The position numbers and the translations under genes are program-made. A stretch of DNA of 64,000 nucleotides, taken from the NCBI RefSeq assembly GCF_900188295.1, contig NZ_FZNM01000012.1, positions 34,928 to 98,927 of the forward strand, read 5' to 3'. A model generated the notes under the pieces. That model was given only the letters and a program-made list of their open reading frames with translations. It did not search any database and was not told the origin of the DNA. The DNA is from Paracoccus sediminis. Lineage in GTDB: Bacteria > Pseudomonadota > Alphaproteobacteria > Rhodobacterales > Rhodobacteraceae. Shown here piece by piece: positions 53,302 to 63,692 of the stretch; position 1 is the first letter of the stretch, and each line of letters opens with the position of its first letter.

Positions 53302-54009
53302 ATGGAAAACGAAAAGCTGGCCGATCTTCGAATCGATCATGTTCCCCAAACGCTCCGCGAAATCGCGGTCGAGCGGATGCGGGCGGCCATCGTGTCAGGG
53401 TATTTTCCGTCAGGCCGCAGGCTGGTCGAACGCAATCTGGTCGAGCAGCTGGGCGTGTCTCGCTCGGTGATCCGCGAGGCGATCCGCTATCTCGAGGCAG
53501 AAGGGCTGGTCGAGGTGCTGCCCCGCAGCGGTCCCGTCGTGGCGACGCTGGACTGGGAACGGGCACGGCAGATCTATGACATCCGTCTGCGTCTAGAGGC
53601 CGCCGCGGCCGCCGATTGCGCAAGACTTGCGGACGATGCGGCGCGGGGGCGGCTCGCCGAAGCACTGCGCCAGCTCGAACAGGCGTTCGAGTCGGCCGAT
53701 CCGCAGGTGCTCTATGACGCGACCACGCGCTTCTACCAGGAAATTTTCACATCGGCCGGGCACCATGTCGCGTGGGACATCGTCCACCGTCTGAATGGCC
53801 GCATCTCGCGGCTGCGGGCGCTGACGCTGGCCTCGACGGATCGGCGCGTCTCGGGTCAGGCGCGGATGCGGCGCATTGCCGAGGCCATTCTGGCACGCGA
53901 GCCCGAGGCCGCAGAGCAGGCCGTTCGCGAACACCTGACCGAAGCAGCCCATATCGCCAGACAACTGCTGGAAAAAGCCGAGGGCGCAAAGGTCAGGGAC
54001 GTGTCATGA
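53302..54009 (+). CDS. GntR-family (FCD) transcriptional regulator
   Basis: About 235 aa from ATG 53302; ATG 53281 and TTG 53266 are alternatives. N-terminal wHTH (RLVERNLVEQLGVSRSVIRE, AIRYLEAEGLVEVLPRSGPV) and C-terminal helical FCD effector domain with spaced Asp/His metal ligands (DIRLRLEAAA, HVAWDIVHRLNGR, EHLTEAAHI). Likely represses the divergent monooxygenase/transporter operon until its substrate appears. Stop overlaps the DUF1330 gene by 4 nt. Confidence 0.88.
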   Translation: MENEKLADLRIDHVPQTLREIAVERMRAAIVSGYFPSGRRLVERNLVEQLGVSRSVIREAIRYLEAEGLVEVLPRSGPVVATLDWERARQIYDIRLRLEAAAAADCARLADDAARGRLAEALRQLEQAFESADPQVLYDATTRFYQEIFTSAGHHVAWDIVHRLNGRISRLRALTLASTDRRVSGQARMRRIAEAILAREPEAAEQAVREHLTEAAHIARQLLEKAEGAKVRDVS

Positions 54010-54290
54010 GCGCCTATTGGATCGCGCATGTCACCGTGACGGATCCCGAGGCCTATGCCGGCTATCGGACGCTTGCCCCGGCGGCTTTTGCCCGCTACGG
54101 CGCCCGATTCCTGGCGCAAGGGGGCGAGGCCGACGTGCTGGAAGGGCCTGCGTTTGATCGGCATGTCGTGATCGAATTCGCCGATCTTGCGACGGCGCGG
54201 GCCTGCTATGCCTCTCCAGAGTATCGGGCGGCACGGGACAGGCGGGACGGCGCATGCGTTGCGCATGTCGTGATCGTCGCGGGGCTTTGA
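54006..54290 (+). CDS. DUF1330 protein
   Basis: 94 aa ferredoxin-like fold protein: AYWIAHVTVTDPEAYAGYRT, FLAQGGEADVLEG and VIEFADLATARACYASPEY match DUF1330. ATG overlaps the GntR stop. Function unknown; often near degradative genes. Confidence 0.83.
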   Translation: MSAYWIAHVTVTDPEAYAGYRTLAPAAFARYGARFLAQGGEADVLEGPAFDRHVVIEFADLATARACYASPEYRAARDRRDGACVAHVVIVAGL

Positions 54291-54426
54291 CGGCGGGCTG
54301 CAACGACATCCGGGCCGTGCCGCCGCGCCAAGACCGTCCGGGTTTGGTCAAACAGCCCCGGAGCCCGTGTCGAATGGGCTGGCGGAACGCCGTGGCCGTT
54401 CGAGCCTCGGCCCGCGCGGCAGGAAA

Positions 54427-54822
54427 TCAGGACGCGCCATCGTGGTCGGCCAGAACCTGGCGGGCAAGGCGGAAAGCCTCGACCCCGGCAGGAATCCCGG
54501 CATAGATCGCGAGTTGTATCAACGCGTCACGGATTTCGTCCCGAGTGCAGCCGTTTGTCAATGCTCCCTTGAGATGCAGCTTGAATTCCTCGCCTCGGTT
54601 CAGGGCGCCCAGCATCACCAGATTCAGCAGGCTTCGATCGCGCCGCGTCAACGCGCCATCGTCGCCTTCGCGACCCCAGCCCGCACCCCAGCAAAACTCG
54701 GTCACGAGGTTCTGAAAGTCGCGGTTGAAGTCATCGGCGTCCCCCAGCGATTTCTCGACATAAGCGTCGCCCAGAACTTCCTTGCGGATCTTGAGGCCTT
54801 TCTCGAACAGTTCGCCAGCCAT
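54427..54822 (-). CDS. 4-carboxymuconolactone-decarboxylase-like protein
   Basis: 131 aa. PcaC-like marks: KGLKIRKEVLGDAYVEKSL, FCWGAGWGR, and LTRRDRSLLNLVMLGALNRG with LHLKGALTNGCTRDEI. Length equals that of PcaC. AAAGGA 10-15 nt before the ATG at 54822. Stands alone between two regulator loci with no pca genes near, so either a solitary aromatic-pathway enzyme or a related decarboxylase/isomerase. Confidence 0.83.
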   Translation of the reverse strand: MAGELFEKGLKIRKEVLGDAYVEKSLGDADDFNRDFQNLVTEFCWGAGWGREGDDGALTRRDRSLLNLVMLGALNRGEEFKLHLKGALTNGCTRDEIRDALIQLAIYAGIPAGVEAFRLARQVLADHDGAS

Positions 54823-55026
54823 GAAAGCCTGTCCTTTTCTATCCCGGTATGATGATCGATGGGGCGGGCCGTGCGCCGGCACATGACGATCCGGCGGGGC
54901 GCCGGACGCAAGGACCATGGCCGAGCCGGATCGCCGGATCGCCCGGCGCGAAACCCGACCCAGGATCTGGACTGATCGATTTGAAGGTGGCGGTCAAGGG
55001 CGGCGCAGTTGCCAAGGTCCGATGCC

Positions 55027-55722
55027 CTAAATCCGGATCCCGGCGCTGTGCGCGGTGTTGCGGACGTGATCGCGCATCCGGTCGGCGGCTGCCGCGCCGT
55101 CGCCGCGTTGCAGGGCATCGATGATTGCCCAATGCTCGGCGATCGACTGGGTCATCCGGTCATGATTGGTGTTGGGGATGGGTTGCCGCTGCGTTTCGGT
55201 CAGCAATTGCTGCACCGTGCAGTACAGGCCGGTCAGCATCCGGTTGGGGCAGGCCATGGCGATGCCCAGATGCAACGCCAGATCGGCCTCGACATGGGCG
55301 ACCAGATCACCAGACTGCCAGGCCTCCTCGAACGCATGTGCCGCAGCCGTCAGGTGTTGCAGCACGGAGGGGGTGATGATCGCCGCCGCCAGGCGGCACA
55401 GTTCCGATTCGATCAGCACGCGCGTCTGGAAGACGTCCTTCAGATCATGGGCGTCCACATACCGCCAGGCAAGGGACGTCGGGCGCGTGATCGGATCCAG
55501 CACAAAGGTGCCCCGCGCCGGAAGGGTCTGCACCAGGCCCAGGGTCTCCAGGGTCAGCAAGGCCTCGCGCAGGGACGGGCGGGAGACGTTCAGGCGTTCC
55601 GCCAACACCCGCTGCGACGGCAGCTTCTGGCCCGGCTGCAATTCGCCGGACCGGATCATGTCCTGAAGGCGACGCGCGATCGTCTGCGTCACAGGGGCCT
55701 TGTCCCATACCAACCCTGCCAT
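55027..55722 (-). CDS. GntR-family (FCD) transcriptional regulator
   Basis: 231 aa from ATG 55722 (AGAAGGG 6 nt before; ATG 55728 also possible). wHTH with LPSQRVLAERLNVSRPSLRE, ALLTLETLGLVQTLPARGTF; FCD domain with TRVLIESELCRLAA and EADLALHLGIAM. Divergent from an amino-acid ABC importer; two operator-like sequences lie between, so it probably represses that operon. Confidence 0.88.
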   Translation of the reverse strand: MAGLVWDKAPVTQTIARRLQDMIRSGELQPGQKLPSQRVLAERLNVSRPSLREALLTLETLGLVQTLPARGTFVLDPITRPTSLAWRYVDAHDLKDVFQTRVLIESELCRLAAAIITPSVLQHLTAAAHAFEEAWQSGDLVAHVEADLALHLGIAMACPNRMLTGLYCTVQQLLTETQRQPIPNTNHDRMTQSIAEHWAIIDALQRGDGAAAADRMRDHVRNTAHSAGIRI

Positions 55723-55798
55723 TGCCATCCCTTCTTGTCCGCCCTCGTCCGGTCGCGAACATAGATGTTGCAAAGACCGGGGGGCCATGTCTGAATAC

Positions 55799-55827
55799 TG
55801 GTCAGACCGGTTTTTCCGGTCAAACCA
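55799..55827. promoter_or_regulatory. Tandem GntR/FadR-type operators
   Basis: TGGTCAGACCGG (55799-55810), then five T, then CCGGTCAAACCA (55816-55827). Both contain the GGTCnnACC core bound by FadR-like GntR proteins, 23-51 nt before the binding-protein ATG, where binding would block transcription or initiation. Confidence 0.6.
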
Positions 55828-55849
55828 AAAAACGCAACGGGGATGTATC

Positions 55850-56644
55850 ATGAGAACGAATGGAATGCGACGCCTGACGCTCGCCCTGGGCTTGCTGGCG
55901 GGCACGGCAGCATCGGGCTGGGCGCAGGATACGCTGACGGTCGGCGCGAACATCGGCAATGTGCCTTGGGAATTCCAGGACGAGACCGGCCAGTTCGTGG
56001 GATTTGAAATCGACCTTGTGGCCGCCGTAGCCGAACGTCTGGGTGTCGAGGTCGAGACGGTCAACATCCCCTTCAACGGCCTCTTTTCCGCGGTTCAGTC
56101 CGGGCGGATCGACATTGCCACATCGTCGATCACCATCACGGACGAACGGTTGAAGTCTGTCAGCTTCGCCCAGCCCTATTACGACAGCGACCAGTCGCTG
56201 ACCGTGGCCGAAGGCGGTCCCGCGTCGCTGGAGGAGATGAAGAACAAAGTCGTCGGCGTCGATACCGGGTCGACCGGCGACATGTGGGCTACGGAACAGC
56301 AGGGAACCTATGGTTTTTCCGAAATCCGCCGCTATGAGGGACTGGCTCCGGCGATGCTGGACCTGACCGCCGGCCGGATCGACGGCTATATCTCGGACAT
56401 TCCGGCGCTGCTTTACTATGTCAAGGACAAGCCGAACCTGAAGGTCGTGGCGCGGATCGAGACGGGCGAGAAATATTCGATGATGTTCGCCAAGGACGCC
56501 GAACTGGCGACCCAGGTGAACGCCGTTCTGGACGACCTCAAGACCGAAGGGGTGATGGCCCAGCTGCATGAAAAATGGTTCGGCCTGGCGCCGGACGCGG
56601 GAACCTCGACCGTGACGGTGTTGCCGATGCCCTCGCTGGACTGA
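55850..56644 (+). CDS. Polar amino-acid ABC transporter binding protein
   Basis: 264 aa with signal peptide (MRRLTLALGLLAGTAASGWA). Family-3 solute-binding pattern: WEFQDETGQFVGFEIDLV, IPFNGLFSAVQSGRIDIA, TSSITITDERLKSVSFAQPY, GVDTGSTGDMWA, LTAGRIDGYISD. First gene of the four-gene unit with permease, ATPase and a PLP enzyme. Ligand probably a sulfur or polar amino acid given the terminal desulfurase-like gene. Confidence 0.9.
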   Translation: MRTNGMRRLTLALGLLAGTAASGWAQDTLTVGANIGNVPWEFQDETGQFVGFEIDLVAAVAERLGVEVETVNIPFNGLFSAVQSGRIDIATSSITITDERLKSVSFAQPYYDSDQSLTVAEGGPASLEEMKNKVVGVDTGSTGDMWATEQQGTYGFSEIRRYEGLAPAMLDLTAGRIDGYISDIPALLYYVKDKPNLKVVARIETGEKYSMMFAKDAELATQVNAVLDDLKTEGVMAQLHEKWFGLAPDAGTSTVTVLPMPSLD

Positions 56645-56713
56645 TCCGGCTGACCGGACCCGAGGCTAAGGCCCTGGGTCCGGCCAACGACCCGGAACCG
56701 GCAAAGGACGCCC

Positions 56714-57385
56714 ATGGATATTGTCGACACCTTCCTCAACGCCGAGGTCATGCGGCGCAGCCTGCCCATGCTGTTGCAGGGCCTGTGGATTACCCTGCAA
56801 CTTGGCGCGGCCAGCATCGTCGCGGGGCTGGTCCTGGGGCTGGGGCTGGCGATGACGCGGCTTTATGCCGTGGCGCCCCTGCGCCTGCTGACGCGGGTCT
56901 ATATCGACGTCTTCCGGTCGATCCCGCTGTTGGTTTTGCTGATTATCATCTATTACGCGCTGCCCTTCGTGGGCATCCGCCTGTCGCCCTTTCTGTCGGC
57001 GATGACCGCGCTGACCCTGGTTTCCGGCGCCTACACGGCCGAGATCTTTCGCGCCGGCATCGAGGCCATTCCCAAGGGCCAGTTCGAGGCATCCGCCGCC
57101 CTGGGCCTCGGCGGCCTTCAGACCATGAAAGAGGTGATCCTGCCCCAGGCCGTCAAGATCGTCATTCCGCCCTTGACCAACAACTCGATCAACGTGGTCA
57201 AGGACACGGCGCTTGCCTCGGTCGTGGCGATGCCCGACCTGCTGAAACAGGCGACGCAGGCGCAGGCTCTGGCTGCCAATCCGACGCCGCTGATCGTGGC
57301 AGCCGCAATTTATGTCGCGTTCCTGTGGCCGCTGGTGGCGGCCGTGTCGCGGATGGAACGCCGCTTTGCCGCAAGGAGACGCTGA
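56714..57385 (+). CDS. Polar amino-acid ABC transporter permease
   Basis: 223 aa HisM/GlnP-type permease: five or so spans, [49 protein letters not shown] loop. 69 nt after the binding protein. Acts as a homodimer in most members with a single permease gene. Confidence 0.9.
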   Translation: MDIVDTFLNAEVMRRSLPMLLQGLWITLQLGAASIVAGLVLGLGLAMTRLYAVAPLRLLTRVYIDVFRSIPLLVLLIIIYYALPFVGIRLSPFLSAMTALTLVSGAYTAEIFRAGIEAIPKGQFEASAALGLGGLQTMKEVILPQAVKIVIPPLTNNSINVVKDTALASVVAMPDLLKQATQAQALAANPTPLIVAAAIYVAFLWPLVAAVSRMERRFAARRR

Positions 57386-57386
57386 G

Positions 57387-58124
<738 letters not shown>

Positions 58125-58136
58125 AGGCGAACACAA

Positions 58137-59378
58137 ATGACAGCTCTCGATCTGACTCATGTCCAGTCCCAGTTTCCCGGCCTGTGCGATGATTGGGTAT
58201 TCTTCGACAATGCCGGCGGATCGCAGATCTGCCAGCCTGCGCTTGATCGGATGGTCGAGTTCCTGACCCACCGCAACGTCCAGATCGGCGGCAGCTATGC
58301 CGTGTCGCAGGCCGCGGCCGAGGCGCTGACGACGGGCCGCCAGGCCGCGCAGACGCTGGTCAACGCCGCCCGCCCCGAGGAAATCGTCTTCGGCCCCTCG
58401 ACCACCGTGCTGTTGCAGAACCTGGCCGCCGCGATGCGCAGCCAGTTCCGTCCGGGCGACGAGGTGATCGTCACCATGGCCGACCACGAAAGCAACATCG
58501 GTCCCTGGATGCGGCTTGCGGATGTCGGCGTGACCGTCAAGGTCTGGCCGCTGAACCCGCAGACCCAGGATCTGCAACTGTCCGACCTGGAACCGCTGAT
58601 GACCGGCCGCACCCGGCTGGTTTGCGTGACCCATGTGTCCAACATCCTGGGCAAGGTGCATCCGGTCGCCGATTTCGCCCGCTTCGTGCATGACCGGGGC
58701 GCGCTGATCTGCGTCGATGCGGTGGCCTATGCCCCCCACCGGCTGATCGACGTCCGGGCCTGGGACGTCGATTACTATGCCTTCAGCCTGTACAAGGCCT
58801 ATGGCCCGCATGGGGCGCTGATGTATGGAAAATACGATCTTTTGGCCGAACTGGACGGGCTTTACCATTATTTCTACGGCAAGGACAAAGTCCCCGGAAA
58901 GCTGGAACCCGGCAACCCCAGCTATGAGGCCGCCTACAGCACCGACGGAATCGTGGAATACCTGGCCGGCCTTGCCCGCCATCACGGGGCAGGGGGCGAC
59001 CGCCGCGCGATGATTGCCGCCGCCTATGACCTGATAACGGCGCAGGAAGACCTGCTGACCGATCGCCTGCTGTCGTGGCTGTCCGGCCGCAACGACTGCC
59101 GGATCATCGGCGAGGGGGTGAACCGCAACAGCACGCGCGTTCCGACCATCGCCTTCAAGTTCGACGGGATCCATTCCGGCGCCATCGTCCGCGCGATGGA
59201 TGACCATGGCATTGCGATGCGCTTTGGCGACTTTCATTCCCGCCGCCTGGTCGAACATTTGGGCGACGACCATCTGGGCGGCGTCCTGCGCATCTCGATG
59301 GTTCACTACAATACGGTCGGGCAGGTCGACCGGCTGACCAATGCGCTTAGCGCGATCCTGGCCAGAGAGCCGACATGA
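58137..59378 (+). CDS. Cysteine-desulfurase-like class V aminotransferase
   Basis: 413 aa PLP enzyme. VFFDNAGGSQICQPALDRM start, MADHESNIGPWMRL (cofactor-stacking His), VDAVAYAPHRLIDV (Asp-x-Ala/Ser-x-x cofactor site) and PLP lysine in YAFSLYKAYGPHGAL. Matches the 'cysteine desulfurase-like protein, SufS/CsdB relative' group; the catalytic Cys loop of true SufS was not recognised. Co-transcribed with an amino-acid importer (12 nt gap), so it likely acts on the imported amino acid (C-S or C-N lyase) and not in Fe-S assembly. Confidence 0.82.
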   Translation: MTALDLTHVQSQFPGLCDDWVFFDNAGGSQICQPALDRMVEFLTHRNVQIGGSYAVSQAAAEALTTGRQAAQTLVNAARPEEIVFGPSTTVLLQNLAAAMRSQFRPGDEVIVTMADHESNIGPWMRLADVGVTVKVWPLNPQTQDLQLSDLEPLMTGRTRLVCVTHVSNILGKVHPVADFARFVHDRGALICVDAVAYAPHRLIDVRAWDVDYYAFSLYKAYGPHGALMYGKYDLLAELDGLYHYFYGKDKVPGKLEPGNPSYEAAYSTDGIVEYLAGLARHHGAGGDRRAMIAAAYDLITAQEDLLTDRLLSWLSGRNDCRIIGEGVNRNSTRVPTIAFKFDGIHSGAIVRAMDDHGIAMRFGDFHSRRLVEHLGDDHLGGVLRISMVHYNTVGQVDRLTNALSAILAREPT

Positions 59379-59822
59379 CCGGATGGGCGTTGGGGGGTCC
59401 GACGGCAACGAACAACGCCTATGCTGACCCAGGATCAGCGGGCCGCCGGGCCGATGGCCACGCAAGGCGATGATCCCGACGCGTTCCCGCGGGACTGTTT
59501 CCTGCGGACCCGTGTCGAGACGCGCAGGACCGTCGCGATCTCCGGGGGGAGGGCACATCCTGAGGCAGGACCGGACCGGCCCCGCGTCTGCTGTGGATGG
59601 TGAAACAGCAACGCCGCCCGGCTCGGTTCGATCATGCCGCGCCTTACCTGACGGTCCTTGGCAGACCGAGGTGCCAGGGTTGCGGCGCAGCGCCCGATGG
59701 CCCGATGTCGCGTCGTCCTCGACACGCGCGACGGACCCGAGATTTGTTAGACGCGCGGGGCTGCCTTTGTTACAGGACAGGCATCACTATCGCGATGACC
59801 GCATGCAACAAAGGCCTCGAAC
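59379..59822. other. Intergenic region, no gene supported
   Basis: 444 bp between the PLP enzyme and the sensor kinase. Frames here are short and of unusual composition, without ribosome sites. No transcription terminator with a T-run was recognised. Presumably contains the kinase promoter. Confidence 0.45.
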
Positions 59823-61397
59823 TTGACAAGAAGACCTGAAGATCAGTCGGCGAGTGCCTCGGATATCCGCTTGCTGAAGGCTGCCTGCGAAAACGCAAGC
59901 AGCGCCTTGTTCGTTCTCGATGAAAAGCAGCATTGCATTTACATGAACTCTGCGGCGTCTGATCTGACCGGATACGCTCTCGAAGAACTTCAGACGCGTG
60001 CCCTGCACGACGCGATTCACCATTCCCGACCGGATGGCAGCGCCTATCCGATCAAGGAATGCCCCATCGTCCAGGCTTTCCCCAAATCCCGCCGGCAGCA
60101 GGGACAGGACACCTTCATTCACAAGGACGGTCATTTCTACGAGGTGGAATATACGGCCAGTCCGGTTGAGGAGGGGGGCGTCGTCGTCGGCACCGTGCTC
60201 GAGGTGCGCGACATCAGCGCCGATATTCAAGCCCGGCGGGCGCTTGAAGAAGAAACATGGACGCTGGAACTTCTCAATCGGATCGGGACGATGCTGACAA
60301 GCACGCTTGATCTGGAAGAAATCGTCCAGACCGTAACCGATATCGCCACCGAACTGTCAGGCGCGCAATTCGGCGCATTTTTCTACAACACCATCCGGGA
60401 AGGAAAGACGCTTCAGCTTTATGCCCTGTCGGGCGCTCCGCGCTCTGCGTTCTCCTCCTTTCCCCCGCCCCGGCACACGGCCGTCTTCGGCCCCACCTTT
60501 GCCGGAGGCTCCGTCCTCAGGGTCGGCAATATCAAGGCGGATCCCCGTTACGGGAATCATGCGCCGTTTCATGGCATGCCGCCGGGCCACTTGCCCGTGA
60601 CAAGCTATCTGGCCGTTCCTGTCGTTTCGCGGGGAGGTGAGATTCTTGGCGCGCTCATTTTCGGTCACAAGGACGCGGACGTCTTCAGCGCACGCAGTGA
60701 ACGCATTGTCACAGCGATCGCGGCACAGGCATCCATCGCCATCGACAACGCTCATCTTTTCGAGGCGGCTCAGAGAGAGATCGCCGACCGCCAGCGTTCC
60801 GAGGATCACCAGAAGCTTTTGGCGCAAGAGCTCAATCACCGCGTCAAGAACATGCTGGCAACGGTTCAGGCCATCGCCAGGCAGACCTTTCGCGGGCGCG
60901 CCGAGGACACGGCGATGCGTCTGTTCACCGGGCGCCTGCTGGCCCTGTCGCACAGCCACAGCCTTATCATGCGGGAAAACTGGCGAAGCGTCGATCTGAG
61001 GGCGATCGCCTCGGCGTCGCTGGCGCCCTTTGTCGGCAATGTCGCCGGCAACCACAGGGTTCTTCTGGAGGGTCAGCAGGTTTCCCTGACGCCCAAGCTC
61101 GCTCTTGCTCTGGGAATGGGGTTTCATGAACTGGCTACCAATGCCACGAAATACGGGGCGCTCACATCCGAGAACGGCCTGGTTGAAATCCGCTGGCAGG
61201 ATCTTGGCAAGGGCACCTTGTGCATCACCTGGATTGAAAAACACGGACCCGTGGTCGTGCCGCCCCCCTCCAGGGGATTCGGCACACGCCTGCTCGAGGA
61301 AGGCCTTTCAAACGAGATCGGGGGGACGGTGCGGCTGCTGCATCATCCGGACGGGCTGATCTGCGAGATAAAGATGCCGATGCCGGAGGCAAGCTGA
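59823..61397 (+). CDS. PAS-GAF HWE-type histidine kinase
   Basis: 524 aa, no membrane segment, so cytoplasmic. PAS domain about 15-130 (LFVLDEKQHCIYMNSAASDL), GAF about 150-315, and HWE kinase core with phospho-acceptor His in LAQELNHRVKNMLATVQAIA, N-box FHELATNATKYGAL, and GFGTRLLEEGL. Starts at TTG 59823 with AAAGG about 9 nt upstream; no in-frame ATG occurs until residue 41. Its stop overlaps the receiver gene start by one base, making a phosphorelay pair. Confidence 0.85.
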   Translation: MTRRPEDQSASASDIRLLKAACENASSALFVLDEKQHCIYMNSAASDLTGYALEELQTRALHDAIHHSRPDGSAYPIKECPIVQAFPKSRRQQGQDTFIHKDGHFYEVEYTASPVEEGGVVVGTVLEVRDISADIQARRALEEETWTLELLNRIGTMLTSTLDLEEIVQTVTDIATELSGAQFGAFFYNTIREGKTLQLYALSGAPRSAFSSFPPPRHTAVFGPTFAGGSVLRVGNIKADPRYGNHAPFHGMPPGHLPVTSYLAVPVVSRGGEILGALIFGHKDADVFSARSERIVTAIAAQASIAIDNAHLFEAAQREIADRQRSEDHQKLLAQELNHRVKNMLATVQAIARQTFRGRAEDTAMRLFTGRLLALSHSHSLIMRENWRSVDLRAIASASLAPFVGNVAGNHRVLLEGQQVSLTPKLALALGMGFHELATNATKYGALTSENGLVEIRWQDLGKGTLCITWIEKHGPVVVPPPSRGFGTRLLEEGLSNEIGGTVRLLHHPDGLICEIKMPMPEAS

Positions 61398-61759
61398 TGA
61401 TATCGAATCTGGCGGGTCTGCGCATTCTGGTCGTAGAGGACGAGATGCTGGTCTGCATGGACATCGAGGACATGCTCGAAGGGTTCGGGTGCGTCATCAT
61501 CGGTCCGGCGGCGCGCGTCGCTCAGGCGCTGACCCTCCTTGAAAAGGAAGACGTCGATATCGCCCTTCTCGACGTCAATCTTGGTCGGGAAAAGAGCTAT
61601 CCGATCGTCGACCGGCTGATGGCAAGAGGCATACCCTTCCTGCTGTCCACCGGCTACGCTGAAATCGACCCGCCCTACGACCAATGCCCGAAGGTTCAGA
61701 AACCCTATTCCGATCAGCAACTGGCGAAAAGCCTCGAGGTCGTGCTCCGAACAGCCTGA
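61397..61759 (+). CDS. Single-domain response regulator
   Basis: 120 aa receiver only: LRILVVEDEML acidic pocket, phospho-acceptor D59 in IALLDVNLG, switch Thr/Ser in LLSTGYAE, and lysine in VQKPYS. No output domain, so it works by protein contact or as a phosphate sink for the adjacent HWE kinase, as is common in alphaproteobacteria. Confidence 0.9.
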   Translation: MISNLAGLRILVVEDEMLVCMDIEDMLEGFGCVIIGPAARVAQALTLLEKEDVDIALLDVNLGREKSYPIVDRLMARGIPFLLSTGYAEIDPPYDQCPKVQKPYSDQQLAKSLEVVLRTA

Positions 61760-62049
61760 AATCCGGATTTGTCAAAGAGCGTGAGGTTGCGAGAGGCAAT
61801 CGGACCAGCCCTGTTCCTTTGGCACAGGCCGCCTGGCAGACGCTCGCGATCCCGATTCGGCCGATGAGGGACGCAATGCCGGGGCGCCTGACCGACGCGG
61901 GATCGAACGGATCCGGCGGTTCACCAGGTGCGGAACCTCATGGACGAAGCCGGTACCAAGGATGATTTGGCATCGGGCGACTGAACCGTTATCCCCCTTC
62001 GTCCGTTAGTCCGCGATACCATCCGGGGGGACACCATGCGGGGGCAGGT

Positions 62050-62820
62050 ATGACCATGACGCCACGGTGGCCGGAACGGCTGTGGCTGGTGCGCCACGGA
62101 CAAAGCGCCGGCAATGTCGCGCGCGACAAGGCGCACGAGGCGGGACAGCGCCGCATCGACCTGCGCGCCCGCGACGTGGATATCCCGCTTTCGGCCTTGG
62201 GGCGCGATCAATCGCGCGCATTGGGGCGATGGTTCGCTGACGGGGAGGAAGGCGCGCGGCCCAACGTCTTGATGTGTTCGCCCTATCTGCGCGCGCGACA
62301 GACCGCCGAAATATTCCGGGACGCCGGGGGCTGCCGGGGCACCCTGGGCCTGCGCCTGGACGAACGCCTGCGCGAGAAGGAATTCGGCATCCTGGACGGG
62401 CTGACGACCATGGGCGTGCGCGACGAGGAACCGCAGCAAGCCGAACTGCGCCTGCTCCTGGGCAAGTTCTATCACCGCCCGCCCGGCGGCGAGAGCTGGT
62501 GCGACGTCATTTTCCGCCTGCGGTCGCTGCTTGACACGGTCGGGCTTCACCATGGCGGCTGTCGGGTGATGATCGTGGCCCATCAGGTCGTGGTCCTGTG
62601 CCTGCGCTATATCATCGAAGGGCTGACCGAGGAGGAAATCCTCGCGATCGACGCGGAAGGGGATGTGGCGAACTGTTCGATCACGGAATACCGCTTTGCC
62701 GAAACCGAGGAAGGCGACGGCGAAATGAGGCTGCTGCGCTACAACGTGATCGCGCCGATGGTGGCCGACCATACGCCGGTCACGTCCAACCCCGACGCAA
62801 TGGCGGGCAGCCGAGGATGA
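62050..62820 (+). CDS. Histidine phosphatase (phosphoglycerate-mutase-like) family protein
   Basis: 256 aa. Catalytic RHG motif LWLVRHGQSAGN, second Arg in SPYLRARQTAEIF, acid in LREKEFGILDG and second His in VMIVAHQVVV. A broad phosphatase family; substrate not predictable. Stop overlaps the next gene's ATG by 4 nt, linking it to NAD(P)HX repair. Confidence 0.88.
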   Translation: MTMTPRWPERLWLVRHGQSAGNVARDKAHEAGQRRIDLRARDVDIPLSALGRDQSRALGRWFADGEEGARPNVLMCSPYLRARQTAEIFRDAGGCRGTLGLRLDERLREKEFGILDGLTTMGVRDEEPQQAELRLLLGKFYHRPPGGESWCDVIFRLRSLLDTVGLHHGGCRVMIVAHQVVVLCLRYIIEGLTEEEILAIDAEGDVANCSITEYRFAETEEGDGEMRLLRYNVIAPMVADHTPVTSNPDAMAGSRG

Positions 62821-63692
62821 ACCATGCACCGATCCCGCTGGATGCCGCATGGCTGCGGGCTCATCCGCTGCCGGTTCATGATGATGTCGACAAGAATGAG
62901 CGCGGTCGCGTGGTGCTGATCGGCGGCTCGGCACAGGTGCCGGGTGGGGTGCGCCTTACCACTGAGGCGGCGTTCCAGTCCGGCGCCGGCAAGGTGCAAC
63001 TGGCCGTGCCGGACATTTTGGCGATCCCCCTGGGCGTGCTGCTGCCCGAAGCGGGGATGTTCGCCCTGCCCACGGACGAGACCGGCGAGATCGCGGGCAC
63101 CCGCCCGGTGGAGCCGTTGCTGGACCACTGCGACTGCCTGGCGATCGGCCCGGCCATGGGATCTGTCGATGCGGCGGGACGGATTCTTGAGGCGATCCTG
63201 CCGCGTGCCGAGGCGTGCAGCGTGATCCTTGACGCGGCCGCAGTGGCTGCCGGCCATGACCGTCTGCCACTGTTGCGCCGGATGGCAGGGCGCCTGATCC
63301 TGACGCCGAACGCCGGAGAGATGGCGGCGCTGACCGGAAAGGACCGGGATGCGGTGATGAAAGGCCGTGCAAGGATGCTTGTGCCACTGGCCCAGGATTT
63401 GGGCGCCGTGGTGGTTCTGAAGGGGCCGACGACAATGCTTGCGAACCCGCAGGGCGACCTCGCGCTTTATGGCGGCGGCGGCGCAGGGCTTGCCACCGGC
63501 GGTTCCGGAGACGTGCTTGCCGGGATCATCGCGGGGCTGAGCGCGCGGGGTCTTGGACCTTGGGAAGCCGCCTGCTGGGGTGTCTGGCTGCACGGCGAGG
63601 CGGGCCGCCGCTTGTCCGAGCGCCACGGGCCGGTGGGTTTTCTGGCGCGGCAGCTTCCCGCCGAGACGCCAGGCTTGATGCGCGGGATCTGA
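62817..63692 (+). CDS. nnrD: ADP-dependent NAD(P)H-hydrate dehydratase
   Basis: 291 aa ribokinase-like carbohydrate kinase fold (YjeF C-terminal/CARKD type). Seen: VVLIGGSAQVPGGVRLTTEA, AFQSGAGKVQLAVPD, ILTPNAGEMAALTG, VVLKGPTTML and GLATGGSGDVLAGIIAGL with the catalytic Asp. It repairs hydrated NAD(P)H. The epimerase half (NnrE) is absent here, so it is a separate gene elsewhere. Confidence 0.88.
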   Translation: MNHAPIPLDAAWLRAHPLPVHDDVDKNERGRVVLIGGSAQVPGGVRLTTEAAFQSGAGKVQLAVPDILAIPLGVLLPEAGMFALPTDETGEIAGTRPVEPLLDHCDCLAIGPAMGSVDAAGRILEAILPRAEACSVILDAAAVAAGHDRLPLLRRMAGRLILTPNAGEMAALTGKDRDAVMKGRARMLVPLAQDLGAVVVLKGPTTMLANPQGDLALYGGGGAGLATGGSGDVLAGIIAGLSARGLGPWEAACWGVWLHGEAGRRLSERHGPVGFLARQLPAETPGLMRGI

